DNA from: Ctenosaura bakeri
Lineage: Eukaryota > Chordata > Lepidosauria > Squamata > Iguanidae
Length of the DNA stretch: 64,000 nucleotides
NCBI GenBank assembly: GCA_948474755.1
Contig: CAOLHI010000648.1
Span: 310,001 to 374,000 of the forward strand
Direction of reading: 5' to 3'
The translations under genes and the position numbers were made by a program. Positions 24,575-34,509 of this stretch are shown piece after piece. Position 1 is the stretch's first letter, and every line of letters starts with the position of its first letter. The notes beneath the pieces were generated by a model that saw only the letters and a program-made list of their open reading frames with translations, was not told where the DNA came from and searched no databases.

Positions 24575-25484
24575 GGCCCTTTTCGCATGGGCCTTTTCTC
24601 GCACGACAGCCCCGTGAGCCTCGCGGGAGTGGGAGCGTCGCTCCGCACGACGCACTCCCACTTCTGCCGGGCTCACGGGGCTGAAGCGGCGTGAGCGCGG
24701 GTTTTTTGATTTTCGCTTCCAAGCGAAAATCACCCGCGCTCGCGCAACGCTCCCGGCGCCCGCGCGCACTTACCTTTCGTGCGGAGTGTCCGGGAGCCGG
24801 CCGGGTCGCGCTTCCTTCCCTCTGCCCCTGCGGAAGGAAGGGATGAGGCGGGGCGCTCGCGCGACACGTCCTGCTTCGCGCGCGTGCGGGGCAGACGGGA
24901 GGAGCGCCTTTCTCTCGCACGTGCGGGGGGCGGACGGGAGGAGCACCTTTCTCTCTCACGTGCGGGGGGCGGACGGGAGGAGCGCCTTTCTCTCTCACGC
25001 GCGGGGGGCGGACGGGAGGAGCGCCTTTCTCTCTCACGCGCGGGGGGCGGACGGGAGGAGCGCCTTTCTCTCTCGCGCGGGGGGGTGGACGGGAGGAGCG
25101 CCTTTCTCTCGTGCGCGGGGGGTGGACGGGAGAAGCGCCTTTCTCTCTCGTGCGCGGGGGGGGGGACGGGAGGAGCGCCTTTCTCTCGCGTGCGGGGGGT
25201 GGACGGGAGGAGCGCCTTTCTCTCCGCGCGCGGGGGGGCGGACGGGAGGAGCGCCTTTCTCTCTCTCGTGCGTGGGGGGGATGGAGGGGACAGGCTCCTT
25301 TCTCGCGCGCGCGGGGGGGAATGGACGGATGCACGAGCCGCCGCCGCCTCCAGGAGGCTGCCGCTTCGCCGCTCCTTCCTTCGCCTGCGGAAGGAAGGAG
25401 GGGGAAGCGGTAGCCTCCCGGAGAAGGCTTGTTGTGCGAGCCGCCCTCCCCCGCTTGCGCGAGAAGACTAATGCGAAAAGGGTC
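24575..25484. mobile_element. MITE family C, inner copy with expanded core
   Basis: The 910-bp element opens GGCCCTTTTCGCAT and closes ATGCGAAAAGGGTC (one mismatch in 14) with GTT on both sides (24,572-24,574 and 25,485-25,487). It lies inside the LTR and is the youngest layer of the nest. It contains a perfect hairpin, GATTTTCGCTT/AAGCGAAAATC near 24,711, and is extremely GC- and CpG-rich against an AT-rich background. It has no transposase coding potential. Confidence 0.9.
24888..25330. repeat. GC-rich minisatellite, ~12 units of ~36-42 bp
   Basis: The unit is approximately GCGGGGGGCGGACGGGAGGA then GCGCCTTTCTCTCTCAC. The first units are nearly identical and mostly 39 bp. Later ones vary in the G run and in the CTCTC part. 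Because 39 is divisible by three and stops are rare in this composition, several frames stay open on both strands (230, 247 and 267 residues). These are low-complexity repeats, not proteins. Confidence 0.92.
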
Positions 25485-25899
25485 GTTGTTTGCTTAATTA
25501 AGGAAAGCTTAATAAAATCTTATAATTGAACAACTTGCCTAGTTCTTGTCGTGGCCTGACCCCGTAAACATAGGGTTAAAGATCTCGCTACATTACCCTG
25601 CTTCTCGTATTGGAAGGAAGAGGCGGAGCCCTCACGCTTTCTTCTGGTCATCAGGGAGTTGCTTTAGAAAAGAAGCAGAGGGATGCGAGTGTCTTCCGGA
25701 CGAGGCTTCTTGCATGATCCCTGTGCACCCACACTGGAATCAGGTAAGGTGTGAAAAGGGCCTTTGTCTGCACAGAAAATAACATGCAGAAAGATTATTT
25801 TCTGTGTAGAAAAGGCTGTTTCATGAACATAAAAGGCTGTTTTCTGTGCAAAACAACCACATGAGAATATTGCGCAGAATAAGTTCTGAACTGCAAATA

Positions 25900-27045
25900 G
25901 GCTTCAAAAATCTTTTGAAGACTTTCTCATAGCAAGAAGAAACTTGCTAATGTTACTTGTTGCTTCTTTTGAGAAGGAAGTTAGTGAAGAATTACATCCG
26001 TGGCATCCAATCCTAGATTTCTTGCAGTTCATATACTGACATTTAAATTTTATCTCCCTCAGGTATCAAGGCCAGCAAAGCACGCTCAGTTTACATCAGA
26101 CATTTTTGAAAGAAAATAAAGTCTGTGAATTCATTCTGAAATTTTTCTTTTCTATGCAAGTGGTATTTGCCCAGCTCTTTAAATATTTGACTTGTTTGAT
26201 GGACAGTTGGCTGCATGTTGTCACGTTTTACTTAATGCAACTAAAGCCAATTATTTTTGTGTGAACATGCATCTTTTATGTGGCTGAATATTTTATAAGT
26301 TTAAATACAAAATATTTATGTTCCATTATATATTTACAGTCCAGTTCATGAAAAAATAATGGGGATCTCAAAGCAGTAATTCCCTAGGAACTATTTAAAG
26401 GAATATTCTTTTGCAATTTCCTGTTTCCCACAGTGGATAAAACCATTTTCTTATGGATATTTGAGGAACATTTCCTATACAGCAGTTGCCACAGACAGCT
26501 TCCAGGAAATGTGCCTTTGTTATCTGATATGAAAAACCTCTTGGTGCTTCAGGCAAATACCTCTAAAGCTTTGCTCTAAAATAGATGTTTTTTTTTTAAA
26601 AAAATGCAGAAGACATCAAGAGAGGGAATAACTTATGCCAAACACAACCAGATCTATTCATTTCATGCCAATTGTCATAAAACAGATTGCTTGTCCCGGC
26701 TTAAGTAGACCCACTAAATCAATTGCTGAAGGATAAATCAACAATTGTGTAAAATTTCTTCAACGGATGTTTGGGGGTAGCAATTGGATTTTAGCAATGA
26801 TTTCTTTTTCTTTTTGGGGGGATGTCACATAGTGCTGCAATGGACAACCTGATGTTTGGTATCATTCTGTAAGTGACATACACAGGTGGGAGTCTAACTT
26901 ATGTCTGCATATGCCTTTTCTTTTGGTAACTGTAGTGGAAAGAATTCACTACCTCCCTTCCACAACAACCCCAACCTCCTGAAGATTCAATTTAATCTTA
27001 ATCTGTGGAGAATGAGGGTTATTCTCCATAGCTGTTTAGTGGCCA
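25900..27045. other. unique AT-rich DNA, no gene
   Basis: No LINE, SINE or LTR signature. The part at 26,030-26,340 is non-repetitive and could be conserved non-coding DNA, but that cannot be tested here. Confidence 0.4.
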
Positions 27046-27050
27046 ACAGA

Positions 27051-27229
27051 GGCCATTTCCACACTAGACTGTTATAGCACTATGATTCCACTTTCAACAT
27101 CCTATGGAATCCTGGGGTCTGCAGTTTCAGGAAGGGCACCTGACCCCTCTCGAAACTGCAAACCCCAGGATTCCATAGGATGTTGAAAGTGGAATCATAG
27201 TGCTATAACAGTCTAGTGCGGAAATGGCC
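27051..27229. mobile_element. palindromic MITE family A, short-loop form, complete
   Basis: The 179-bp element begins GGCCATTTCC and ends GGAAATGGCC, flanked by AGA on both sides (27,048-27,050 and 27,230-27,232). The arms are almost perfectly complementary for about 80 bp. The loop is only GGAAGGGCACCTGACCCCTC. It would form a long hairpin as RNA or single-stranded DNA. Confidence 0.93.
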
Positions 27230-27618
27230 AGAGAGGCAGGCATTAAGAAGGGTCTCCCTGAAGTTATCTGAAAGTTCCAGAGGATGACATTGCCATTCTG
27301 TGTCTGGTTATAGGGACATGGCCAGAAATGTCTCCAGCATCCTACATTCTCTGCTTACCATTGAATGGCTGTCGAAGGAGTCCTCCTCAGAATTAAGGTG
27401 AGTTCTGCAGAAGGAAGAGGGAAGACATATCATAGATGAGCCTGGATAGAACTTTATGATACATCTCCTGAGGTAGGAACTTGGACTTAGTGTGATTTCT
27501 TCTCTACTAAAAATGAGTATGTGTGCATGCGCGCACATGTGTAATGCCTATGTGTGTGCATATATACTTAAAGTAACCCATAATGAATGAATATATACCA
27601 TATTTCAGTCTGGACCTT

Positions 27619-27729
27619 ATTGTTAGTCCCAGCTAGAGTAGGTCTATTGAATCAATGGGATTTACTTACAGGTTGGTTTACCATTCAGCAACCAATTCAG
27701 CAGGTCTACTCTACTTGGAATTAGCCAAT
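27619..27729. mobile_element. palindromic repeat family D, copy 1
   Basis: ATTGTTAGTCCCAGCTAGAG on the left pairs with CTCTACTTGGAATTAGCCAAT on the right. The inner parts TCTATTGAATCAATGGGATT and CAACCAATTCAGCAGGTCTA also pair. About 111 bp. Similar units are at 37,983, 61,859 and, as a half, 20,775. Superfamily unknown. Confidence 0.6.
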
Positions 27730-27869
27730 TGGATTCAGGATTTAAACCTTAAAGCCTTGGAGTTCTTCTCTAGTCTGGATCAAAATCCAGGTCTGAGAAT
27801 CTCCTCCTTTCCTTCCCTTGTCTTTGCCAGCAATCCCTGTCCCATCAGACATGTAACATCTGCAGCAGA

Positions 27870-27942
27870 ACTTCCATAGAAAGAGCACATGATCTCTCCA
27901 TATACTGCCATAGAAAAAGCACACAATCCCTCCATATACTGA
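27870..27942. repeat. tandem duplication of ~34 bp
   Basis: CCATAGAAAGAGCACATGAT through CATATACTG is followed directly by a second copy, CCATAGAAAAAGCACACAATC through CATATACTG, with few differences. Confidence 0.7.
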
Positions 27943-28815
27943 GAGAACACGTAGAGTAGGCATCATGTAGTCCAGGGATGGACAGTTTCAGAAGGGGGGA
28001 ATCAGACCTCTTGGAACACCTCAAGTGTAATCCAAATATGTTATGTCAAGTCAGAAAGCAGCACAGCGGTACTCCACCTTTTTCCCCAGGGTGGATCATG
28101 CTTCCAAAAACCTCCAGGAACCATAATCCATTGTAAAAAGAAGGCTTGCAGCCTGCACATGTTTTATTCACATGTAAATGCACTCTCCCCCCTCTGTTTT
28201 TATACTGCAGTTCGTTCAGTGGCAGAGCTTGTGGGAACCCTGGCAGCTTTCTCAGCAAAAAACAGCTGACGGTGATTGCATGGGAGATGGGTTATCTGTC
28301 TTTGGCACAGCCAAATCTGAGTGGCTACCTGGCACCATCATGAGCCCATCATATTTACAATGTGATCTCTAGTGCTGCACTTCCTTCTTGAGAAAACCCC
28401 AGATAATTGCCTCAGGCAATTCAGTTCTAGTATTTGCACCATTGTACAAGCACAGCAGCTGCTCCAATCACAGGGTCCTCTCCTTCTTCTACCAAGAGGA
28501 TGGCAACACCATTTGAATTGCTTTGGATGTTACAGTGAGTTGCATTATGTAGAAGAAACTGGAAGAACAAGTGACCAGAACTGTGCGTTCCCCTGTAATA
28601 TCCAAAGGTCAATTTGTGCAAGAGAAGTGACAGCTTGTCCATATGAACAGTGCTTCAGGGAGAACAAGAGAGGATGGGTATGACGGAGCAAGGAAGGGTA
28701 TTGAGATACAAAAGTTAAGCACTAGATGTTACAAAAGAGGTGGGGAGAGATGGATGTGCAAGTCATTTGCCATTCCTGGTCATTGCTCCACTTTGTATAT
28801 TGTGTGCATGGACTC

Positions 28816-28960
28816 AGCCAGACAGCCAGTGTTGTATAGTGGTTTCAGTATTAGGGTTGGAATCCCTACACAACCATGGAAACTTATTGGATGACTTTGA
28901 GCAAGTCACACTCTCTCAGACTCAGATGAAGGCAATGGCAAACTCACTTGTGTTTCAGCC
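28816..28960 (+). repeat. tRNA-derived SINE, 5' and middle part
   Basis: AGCCAGTGTTGTATAGTGG then AGTATTAGGGTTGGAATCCC, CCATGGAAACTTATTGGATG, GAGCAAGTCACACTCTCTCAG and GATGAAGGCAATGGCAAACTC give the tRNA-like head and the body. The 3' tail is absent. Confidence 0.75.
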
Positions 28961-29113
28961 TATGTATATATTTCAGTGGACTTCTTTAGGGATTATCTAA
29001 AAAACAAATACAAATAAAAATGTCACATTTAAAATAAAAAAACCCCATACCACAATACCTACATAAATTATCATAATAGATTTCTATTTTTGTACGACAA
29101 TGTACATATAGAT

Positions 29114-29475
29114 GAGAGCCAGTGTGGTGTAGTGGTCTGATGCCACTTCCGCACTAGCCTGTTATAGCACTATGATTCCACTTGCAACATCCTATGGAAT
29201 CCTGGGGTTTGCAGTTTCAGGAAGGGCGCCTGGCCCCTCCCTAAACTGCAAACCCCAGGATTCCATGGGATGTTGCAAGTGGAATCATAGTGCTATAACA
29301 GGATAGTGCGGAAGTGGCCTGAGTGTTGGACTATGACTCTGGAGACCAGAGTTTGATTCCCACTCAGCCATGGAAACCACTGGCTAACCTTGGCCTTATC
29401 ACTGCACTCAGCCCCAGAAAACCCTATGATAGGTTTGCCTTAGGACTAGTATAAAATGACTTGAAAGCACACAAC
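29114..29475 (+). repeat. tRNA-derived SINE split by a palindromic MITE
   Basis: The head GAGAGCCAGTGTGGTGTAGT with GGTCTGA is interrupted at 29,141-29,319 and resumes GAGTGTTGGACTATGACTCTG, CAGAGTTTGATTCCC, CCATGGAAACC, CCCTATGATAGGTTTGCC, ending ACTTGAAAGCACACAACATC. Removing the MITE and one TGA restores a normal SINE order, so the SINE is older. Confidence 0.88.
29141..29319. mobile_element. palindromic MITE family A, short-loop form, inside a SINE
   Basis: It is 179 bp, the same length as the 27,051 copy. It begins TGCCACTTCCGCAC and ends GTGCGGAAGTGGCC. TGA flanks both sides (29,138-29,140 and 29,320-29,322). Because the host SINE sequence is known from other copies in the window, the 3-bp duplication can be assigned with confidence. 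Confidence 0.93.
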
Positions 29476-29571
29476 ATCACATACATGTAGATATTATGGT
29501 ATAATTATGTGTTGTTCTTTTGATTTTTAATTGGACATTTCTGTTTGTATTTCTTTTTATGTAGGCCATTG

Positions 29572-29587
29572 ATATATATATATATAT

Positions 29588-29628
<41 letters not shown>

Positions 29629-29652
29629 ATGTATGTGTGTGTGTGTGTATCA

Positions 29653-29686
<34 letters not shown>

Positions 29687-29690
29687 TGAA
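29572..29690. repeat. compound microsatellite
   Basis: An alternating TA tract is followed by GATA, GA, TATG/TG and again GA and GACA repeats in sequence. The 86- and 78-residue minus-strand ORFs rich in Ser-Leu are translations of these repeats and not genes. Confidence 0.9.
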
Positions 29691-29759
29691 ACACACTGGA
29701 CTTGTAAAATTAAGAATATAATAAAAATAAAAACCATCCACTTAGCATTGGGAGAGATG

Positions 29760-31225
29760 TATCTCTCTTTTCCCTCTCAGATTCCTTGGTAGGCCACAAC
29801 TAGGACTTTGCATTGGATATGGAAACAGATTGGCAGCCAGTGGAGCTGTGGGAGCAGGGAAATTGTGTGATCTCTGCTGATCTCCTTGCTCTCTAGCAAC
29901 ATCGAAATGTCTTTGTTGGGGTGTGTGTGCATCACTTAAAGGGTAGGCTTGGAGTGGATTTTGATTGTTGCATGATCGATAAAGAATTCTGGACTCCACA
30001 ACAATTTAAAAAAAAAAAGAGTTGCGATGGCAAGGGTCTGCCACAGTGCCATTATGATTTACTAACTGGATTCTGGCCTTAGTGTTTAAAAAGCAACATT
30101 TCCAAGCTTTGCTAAAATTTTTAAAGTTTAGTGCTAAGAGTTCCATTTTTCTCGCCTTTCCTCTTTCCTTTAGTGTTATGTCTTTCTAGAGTATATGTAG
30201 GGACTTTTTTTTTTCTTTTTAAGAAAATAATCTGGAAACCACTCTGGAAATTGTTCTAGCTGAAGAACAGCATTTATAAATGCTTTCAACAAACAAATGA
30301 CTTTAGGACAGCTTTTGGACAATACTTTTGGATAAACAGTAATTGAACTACTGCAGATCTTAAAAGGGACTACAATGTATTAAAACATCATTGATGTATA
30401 ATAGACAAAAATTTTATAATTCACTGCTCTAATGTCTTTAGGGTAGCTAAGCGAGAAGGGGAAGAGGAAATCCTATAAATACAGGCATTAGTAGAACACA
30501 TTGAAGTCAGCAAGGCTGTGTGTATGCATGTGTGTTCAAGATCATATTCAAGGTAATCGGACTGTTATGTGATTATGTGGTTGACTAATAATAGAGCTGT
30601 TCCTTTAATTAAATCATTCAATGCAGGAGAGCCACAGACATGACTCAAAGGAAAGAAATTCTCAGTTTGTTCTTTTTCTTCCCTGATAACCGCTGATCTT
30701 CGCTATGCCTTTGACTGTTCCGATCAGCAGTTTGTCTATTATTGTAAGCCATTAAAGCATGCTCTCTCTCTCTCACTCTTAATCACTTGTGCCCCATCAG
30801 ACAGACAAACCAAGTCGAAATGTAACCTTCACCAAAGTAAACATCACTCATATAGCCAAATTTGTTGTACAGGAATTCTTGATAGAAATATCTATTTCAC
30901 ACTTTTTGAGACTCATTGTGAGACAAAGTGGATCGCACCTGGCTTCTGAAATTTGCACATTTACAGGACTTGTAGTGTATTTCAGGACTTGTAGTGTATT
31001 TCCAAAACGTGCCTACATTTTAAAAATGCAAGCCAATGAAATACACACCTGTGAAAAATATGAACAAACAAACGTTTGTGCCAATGTGGAGAATGCACAC
31101 ACAAATAGGCACTTTTTCAAAGAATGAAACAAAGATGAAACAAGGATACAGATGAGTTTTGATGAAGCATAATGAAATTGAGATGTCACATTCTTATTTA
31201 GAAGTTGCTTTGTTTGCTCCTAACA
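29760..31225. other. unique DNA; possible conserved non-coding block
   Basis: No LINE or SINE was recognised. At 30,420-30,790 the sequence is non-repetitive with several AT-rich homeodomain-like sites (for example TTTAATTAAATCATTCAATG near 30,604), which makes it a candidate enhancer only. A 20-bp unit, AGGACTTGTAGTGTATTTC, is duplicated in tandem near 30,965-31,003. Confidence 0.35.
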
Positions 31226-31231
31226 TAGACT

Positions 31232-31237
31232 TATGGA

Positions 31238-31284
<47 letters not shown>
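31232..31284. repeat. (AAAG)n microsatellite
   Basis: About 13 AAAG units followed by a purine-rich GGGGAGGAAGGAAGGAGGG run. Confidence 0.95.
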
Positions 31285-31689
31285 GGGAGGAAGGAAGGAG
31301 GGACAGAGGGAAATGGATGGTGTGAATTTTAAAGTTATGCCAGTGTCCCCACCCACCCCCAATCCTGAAACTCAACTAGACACTTTGAGTTGGATTTGCT
31401 TGATTCAGATGCCCTTTCCACACCCTGCCTTCTTCCAATGGCCTCCTGTTGGGATTCCAGCAGTGGCTCTGCTGGGAGGGGAGTATGACAGGAGTGCCCC
31501 CCCCCACTGACTGCCTCCATGATGAAGGAAGTGCGATGGCCCCGCCTCTTCCTTCTGTAGTTCAGCTGGGTACTTTCCCAGGCTGTGCTGGGGCAGGAAG
31601 CACAGCCATTGCACTTTAAGACCCTCCACAGACCAGATAAGTCCGTGATGGTGGTGTGGTTGTGGGTCATTGATGGGGAAAGCCTATCA

Positions 31690-32145
31690 AGTCATTTCCA
31701 CACAGGGCAAGGGAATTGCCCTGTGACGCTACTCACCAGACTTTTGGGCTCCCCGGTCTGGTCCACGCTTCTCCGGAGCAGTCTGTGGCCGCTGCTCCGC
31801 CCTGCTCCGGGGACGAAAATGGTGGCTTCCAGTTGGTTGAGGATCAAGACCAACCACTGAAGCTCGCCAGCCTAAAGCCCACCCCTGGTAGATCACAGGC
31901 TTGCACCAATGCGAGTCTGTGAATCTGCATATGGGAGCAGGCTTGCAGTGGTGTGCTTGGTGCTTTTGAAAGACCTGTTTCAAGCAGTCTTTCAAAAGCA
32001 TGCTGGACGACCACTTGGGGTTGTTTGGGAGCAAGCTAGACTGTGGATCTACGTTCAGTAGGTCCAACTCAGTCCAGTCCCAGGTGCAGATGTCCTCCCT
32101 GGAGGACGCTCTGCCCTGTTTAAAAAACCCTGTGTGGAAATGGCC
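31690..32145 (+). mobile_element. GC-rich MITE family B, complete
   Basis: The termini are AGTCATTTCCACACAGGGC and CCCTGTGTGGAAATGGCC, flanked by TCA on both sides (31,687-31,689 and 32,146-32,148). Length 456 bp. The interior is the reverse complement of the 18,207 copy's order, with CCACGCTTCTCCGGAGCAG, AGATCACAGGCTTGCACC and GTCTTTCAAAAGCATGCTGG. The ORFs across it (112 and 91 residues) are not genes. Confidence 0.88.
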
Positions 32146-32761
32146 TCAATGATTTACTCCATGATTGCACTATCTGGGGATGGGAGAAGGACAGGACCAT
32201 GATGACATCATGCAGAACTGTCTTTGCATTCCTGTCCTTCTCCTGTCCCAATGGTGGGTTGGGAGGGTGGCATGGAAAGGGCCTAACAAATTAACACTCA
32301 GTGAGGTACAATATATTGTTAGATAGGCTCTATACTCTCCACCAGGAAGTAAATGGTCACACAGGAAGAACAAATCCAGTCACGTTAATGGCCAGTCCCT
32401 CTCTGCTCTGGCAGTGGAGGCTAGAAGGACCGGCTTCTACCCAGGGTGGAGAGGATCAGGTTCAGAGAGGTCAAGAGGCACAATCCAGTCAGGAACTTTA
32501 AGGATGAAGTGATGGAAAGACACAATAGAGTCTCCTATTGTAAGTGTGACTTACAAGATTCTCATTGTATTCCAGCTCCTGGCCCTCCAACCTGCCAATA
32601 CTTTCTTTAAGCCAAATTCTGTAAGACTTTTTTTTCTTCAGACAATTATAAAAAAAAAAAAAATCACAAGGAAGGTCCATAGTCTCGCCTAAGCTTTAGG
32701 TGCAAATTCTTATTTTCAAACTGGATTTTAAAATATTTCCCTTCTGAATTTTCCTCTAAGC

Positions 32762-33041
32762 CAGGGGTACACAACAAGTGGCCCTATAGAGATTTTGGCT
32801 GATAACCGCTATCACTCGTAGGCCACTTCCTCACTAGCCTGTTATAGTGTTATTATTCCACTTTCAACATCTGATGGAATCCTGGGGTTTGCAGTTTAGG
32901 GAGTGGCCTCAATGTTGAAAATGGAATAATAGCACTATAACAGGCAAGTGCAGAAATGGCCTCAGCCACGGGCTGTGTTTGTTTGGGCTGATGGGAATTT
33001 TAGTCCCTAGTATCTGAAAGGCACCAGGCTACCTGCCTCTG
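32762..33041. mobile_element. hAT-like MITE interrupted by a palindromic MITE
   Basis: It begins CAGGGGTACACAACAAGTGG and ends (reverse complement) CAGAGGCAGGTAGCCTGGTG, with flanks CTCTAAGC and TTCTAAGC, an 8-bp duplication with one difference. The middle GATGGGAATTTTAGTCCC is typical of small hAT elements in amniotes. It is interrupted at 32,821-32,961. Confidence 0.8.
32821..32961. mobile_element. palindromic MITE family A, shortened, inside a hAT element
   Basis: GGCCACTTCCTCACTAGCC at the left and GTGCAGAAATGGCC at the right, with TGTTATAGTGTTATTATTCCA against GGAATAATAGCACTATAACA. It has lost much of the right inner arm. The flanking trinucleotides GTA and TCA no longer match. Confidence 0.82.
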
Positions 33042-33606
33042 TTCTAAGCAGACCAGGATCTGCACTAAACAAATTCTAAGATGATGATTCTTACTTTCCC
33101 TTAACCACCTGACCCTACCAATATCTGCCTTATTTTTCCCACTGCAAATCTTCCAAAGGAAATTTGTGAGAGTCTGGATGGAAAAAAAAATGGCCAGTCT
33201 ACATTTTGCACTGCTGCATACATTTCTTTCTTTCATGGATACCTTTGCTTCATGGATGCTTGTTGCTGATACAGGGAGCTCTTTGAAGTCTTCCCTAAGT
33301 GGTAATTTTTTTTTCTTTTTTTAAAAAAGTGTCTCCCAGATTCCAATTAAGCTCACTGACAAACAAAGAATCCTCAAGCCACAATACTAGTTTTAAGGAT
33401 GAGTTAGCAATAATTTTCTTAAATGGTTTAGATCCACTGTAAGATGTAATACCTTCCCTCTTACCTAGACTTGATACATCACCCACAATTACAGGATGAA
33501 TGAGAGGTATGATTTAAAAAAAAAGAAGACTTACAAAAGTATACGGTAAAAGATAGCTCAGGAGCATTGGAAACCACAAATGTTCCTTAAGTGGAAGCTC
33601 CGTCAC

Positions 33607-33626
33607 CCACCCACCCACCCACCCCC
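33607..33626. repeat. short (CACC)n repeat
   Basis: Five or so CACC-type units next to a CCCCCAAGGG stretch. No function suggested. Confidence 0.7.
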
Positions 33627-34077
33627 AAGGGCCTGGAAGTCATTTTGATGTAAGAGAAACTTTCACTTTAGTGCACCCAATCCTTTCAGACTAATTGATG
33701 AAATGTGGTGATGCATTTCTGCACGTTCAGGCATGCCTTTTCCATTTATATTAACAAGTCTTAGATGTATAAGCAACTGTCGAAACCAGAAAGAGGCCAA
33801 AACTCTGTGCAATGTGATGTGATTTCACTTGGATCAAACTTGTCATTAGCAACAGGGGATTTCCGTTGTTCAGTATTTCATCAGAATAGTTATGTTGTTA
33901 TGTCTCTTCTTGACTATATGATGGAATAGTTGCAGTATGACATAGGGAAAAATGAGCTACCTTTTCCCTTCTCCAAATTTGTCTGTGAACTATTATCAGT
34001 AAAAGTACTGATGAGAAGTTAACTTTAAAAATATTTAGTAAAAGTTATAGGCTACATTCAGCCTAAATATGTAGTCT

Positions 34078-34280
34078 TCATCTTGTTATTGTTATTTCCA
34101 ACCTATGGTGACCCTAAGGCTACTCTATCATTGAGTTTTCTTGGCAAGTTTTGTTCAGATGTTGAGAGGGTGTGACTTGTCTAAGGTCATCCAGTGGCTT
34201 TCCCTGGCTGAGCAGGGATTCAAACCCTGGTCTCCAGAGTCATGGTCCAACATTCAAACCACTATGCTGTGCTGGCTATT
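34078..34280 (-). repeat. tRNA-derived SINE, antisense
   Basis: In reverse it reads AGCCAGCACAGCATAGTGG, a tRNA-like head with GACTCTGGAGACCAGGGTTT, CAGGGAAAGCCACTGGATGA, and a CATAGGTTGGAAATAACAATA tail. It is nearly complete. Confidence 0.8.
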
Positions 34281-34310
34281 GCTGTGAAACTATGTAAATG
34301 CTACCCCAGC

Positions 34311-34505
34311 CCACCTTAAGAGCCAGCAGCTGGATTGGTAAAGGAGGTCCATTCAACTTCTGACTCAGGCACAAGGAAGATTATATTTCCACTGCCAAGC
34401 TGTGCTCACTGGTGGGAGGAGGGTGGAAATGTTATCCTCCTTGTGTCCTGGCTGGAAGCTGAAAAGAGCTTCTTCGTGAGATTTGGCTGCTGGCTCTTAA
34501 GGTGG
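34311..34505. repeat. 195-bp unit with perfect 20-bp terminal inverted repeats
   Basis: CCACCTTAAGAGCCAGCAGC at 34,311-34,330 is exactly reverse-complementary to 34,486-34,505. The spacer is 155 bp and not palindromic. No target duplication is evident (flanks CCCAGC and ACTCGG). It could be a MITE not otherwise represented here or an inverted duplication. A 66-residue ORF (34,335-34,535) is unremarkable. Confidence 0.7.
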
Positions 34506-34509
34506 ACTC

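Larger units (their letters stand above)
23909..25612 (+). mobile_element. ERV-type LTR, copy 3, interrupted by MITE family C
   Basis: It begins TGTTACTGTGG and follows LTR copies 1 and 2: GGCAGGCACGGCC, CATCTGCATACTGTTC, TTTTGACCTTCGGCAGGCTT, the TATA-region CCTACAAAAACC, GCTGCCGCTCTGTTCAGCGA, CACGTGCTGGGAA, then after the inner MITE AATAAAATC, GGCCTGACCCCGTAAACAT and GATCTCGCTACATTACCCTG. It stops near CGTATTGG and lacks the final ~95 bp seen in the other copies, so its 3' end and any duplication are deleted. Confidence 0.8.
23676..25762. mobile_element. MITE family C, outer copy, interrupted by an LTR
   Basis: It starts GGCCCTTTTTGCATG and ends GTGTGAAAAGGGCC, with TTT on both sides (23,673-23,675 and 25,763-25,765). 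Its left part follows the inner copy closely, for example a stem of ATCATTTTCGG with its complement and then CACTTACCTTGCGTGCGGAG. Its right part resumes GGAAGGAAGAGGCGGAG after the LTR. Without the insertion it is about 0.38 kb, much shorter than the inner copy, because it lacks the minisatellite. Confidence 0.82.
23596..25893. mobile_element. outermost element of the nest: AT-rich palindromic repeat (family E), interrupted
   Basis: The left arm (23,596-23,672) reads CAGGATTTATTTTGCACAG then AAACTCACATG. The right arm (about 25,766-25,893) ends CATGAGAATATTGCGCAG then AATAAGTTCTGAAC, close to its reverse complement. The inner arms CATGAAACAGCCTTTTCTG and AAAAGGCTGTTTCATG also pair. An uninterrupted relative sits at 63,320-63,536. 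About 2.09 kb of later insertions separate the arms here. Confidence 0.7.

Noticed and set aside
24531..25529. Overlapping long ORFs (230, 247 and 267 residues) on both strands
   Set aside because: They are translations of a GC-rich minisatellite with a unit near 39 bp inside a MITE. The frames are open in several registers and show only a 13-residue periodicity with no domain.
29477..29741. Minus ORFs rich in Ser and Leu as a signal-peptide protein
   Set aside because: They translate a compound microsatellite.
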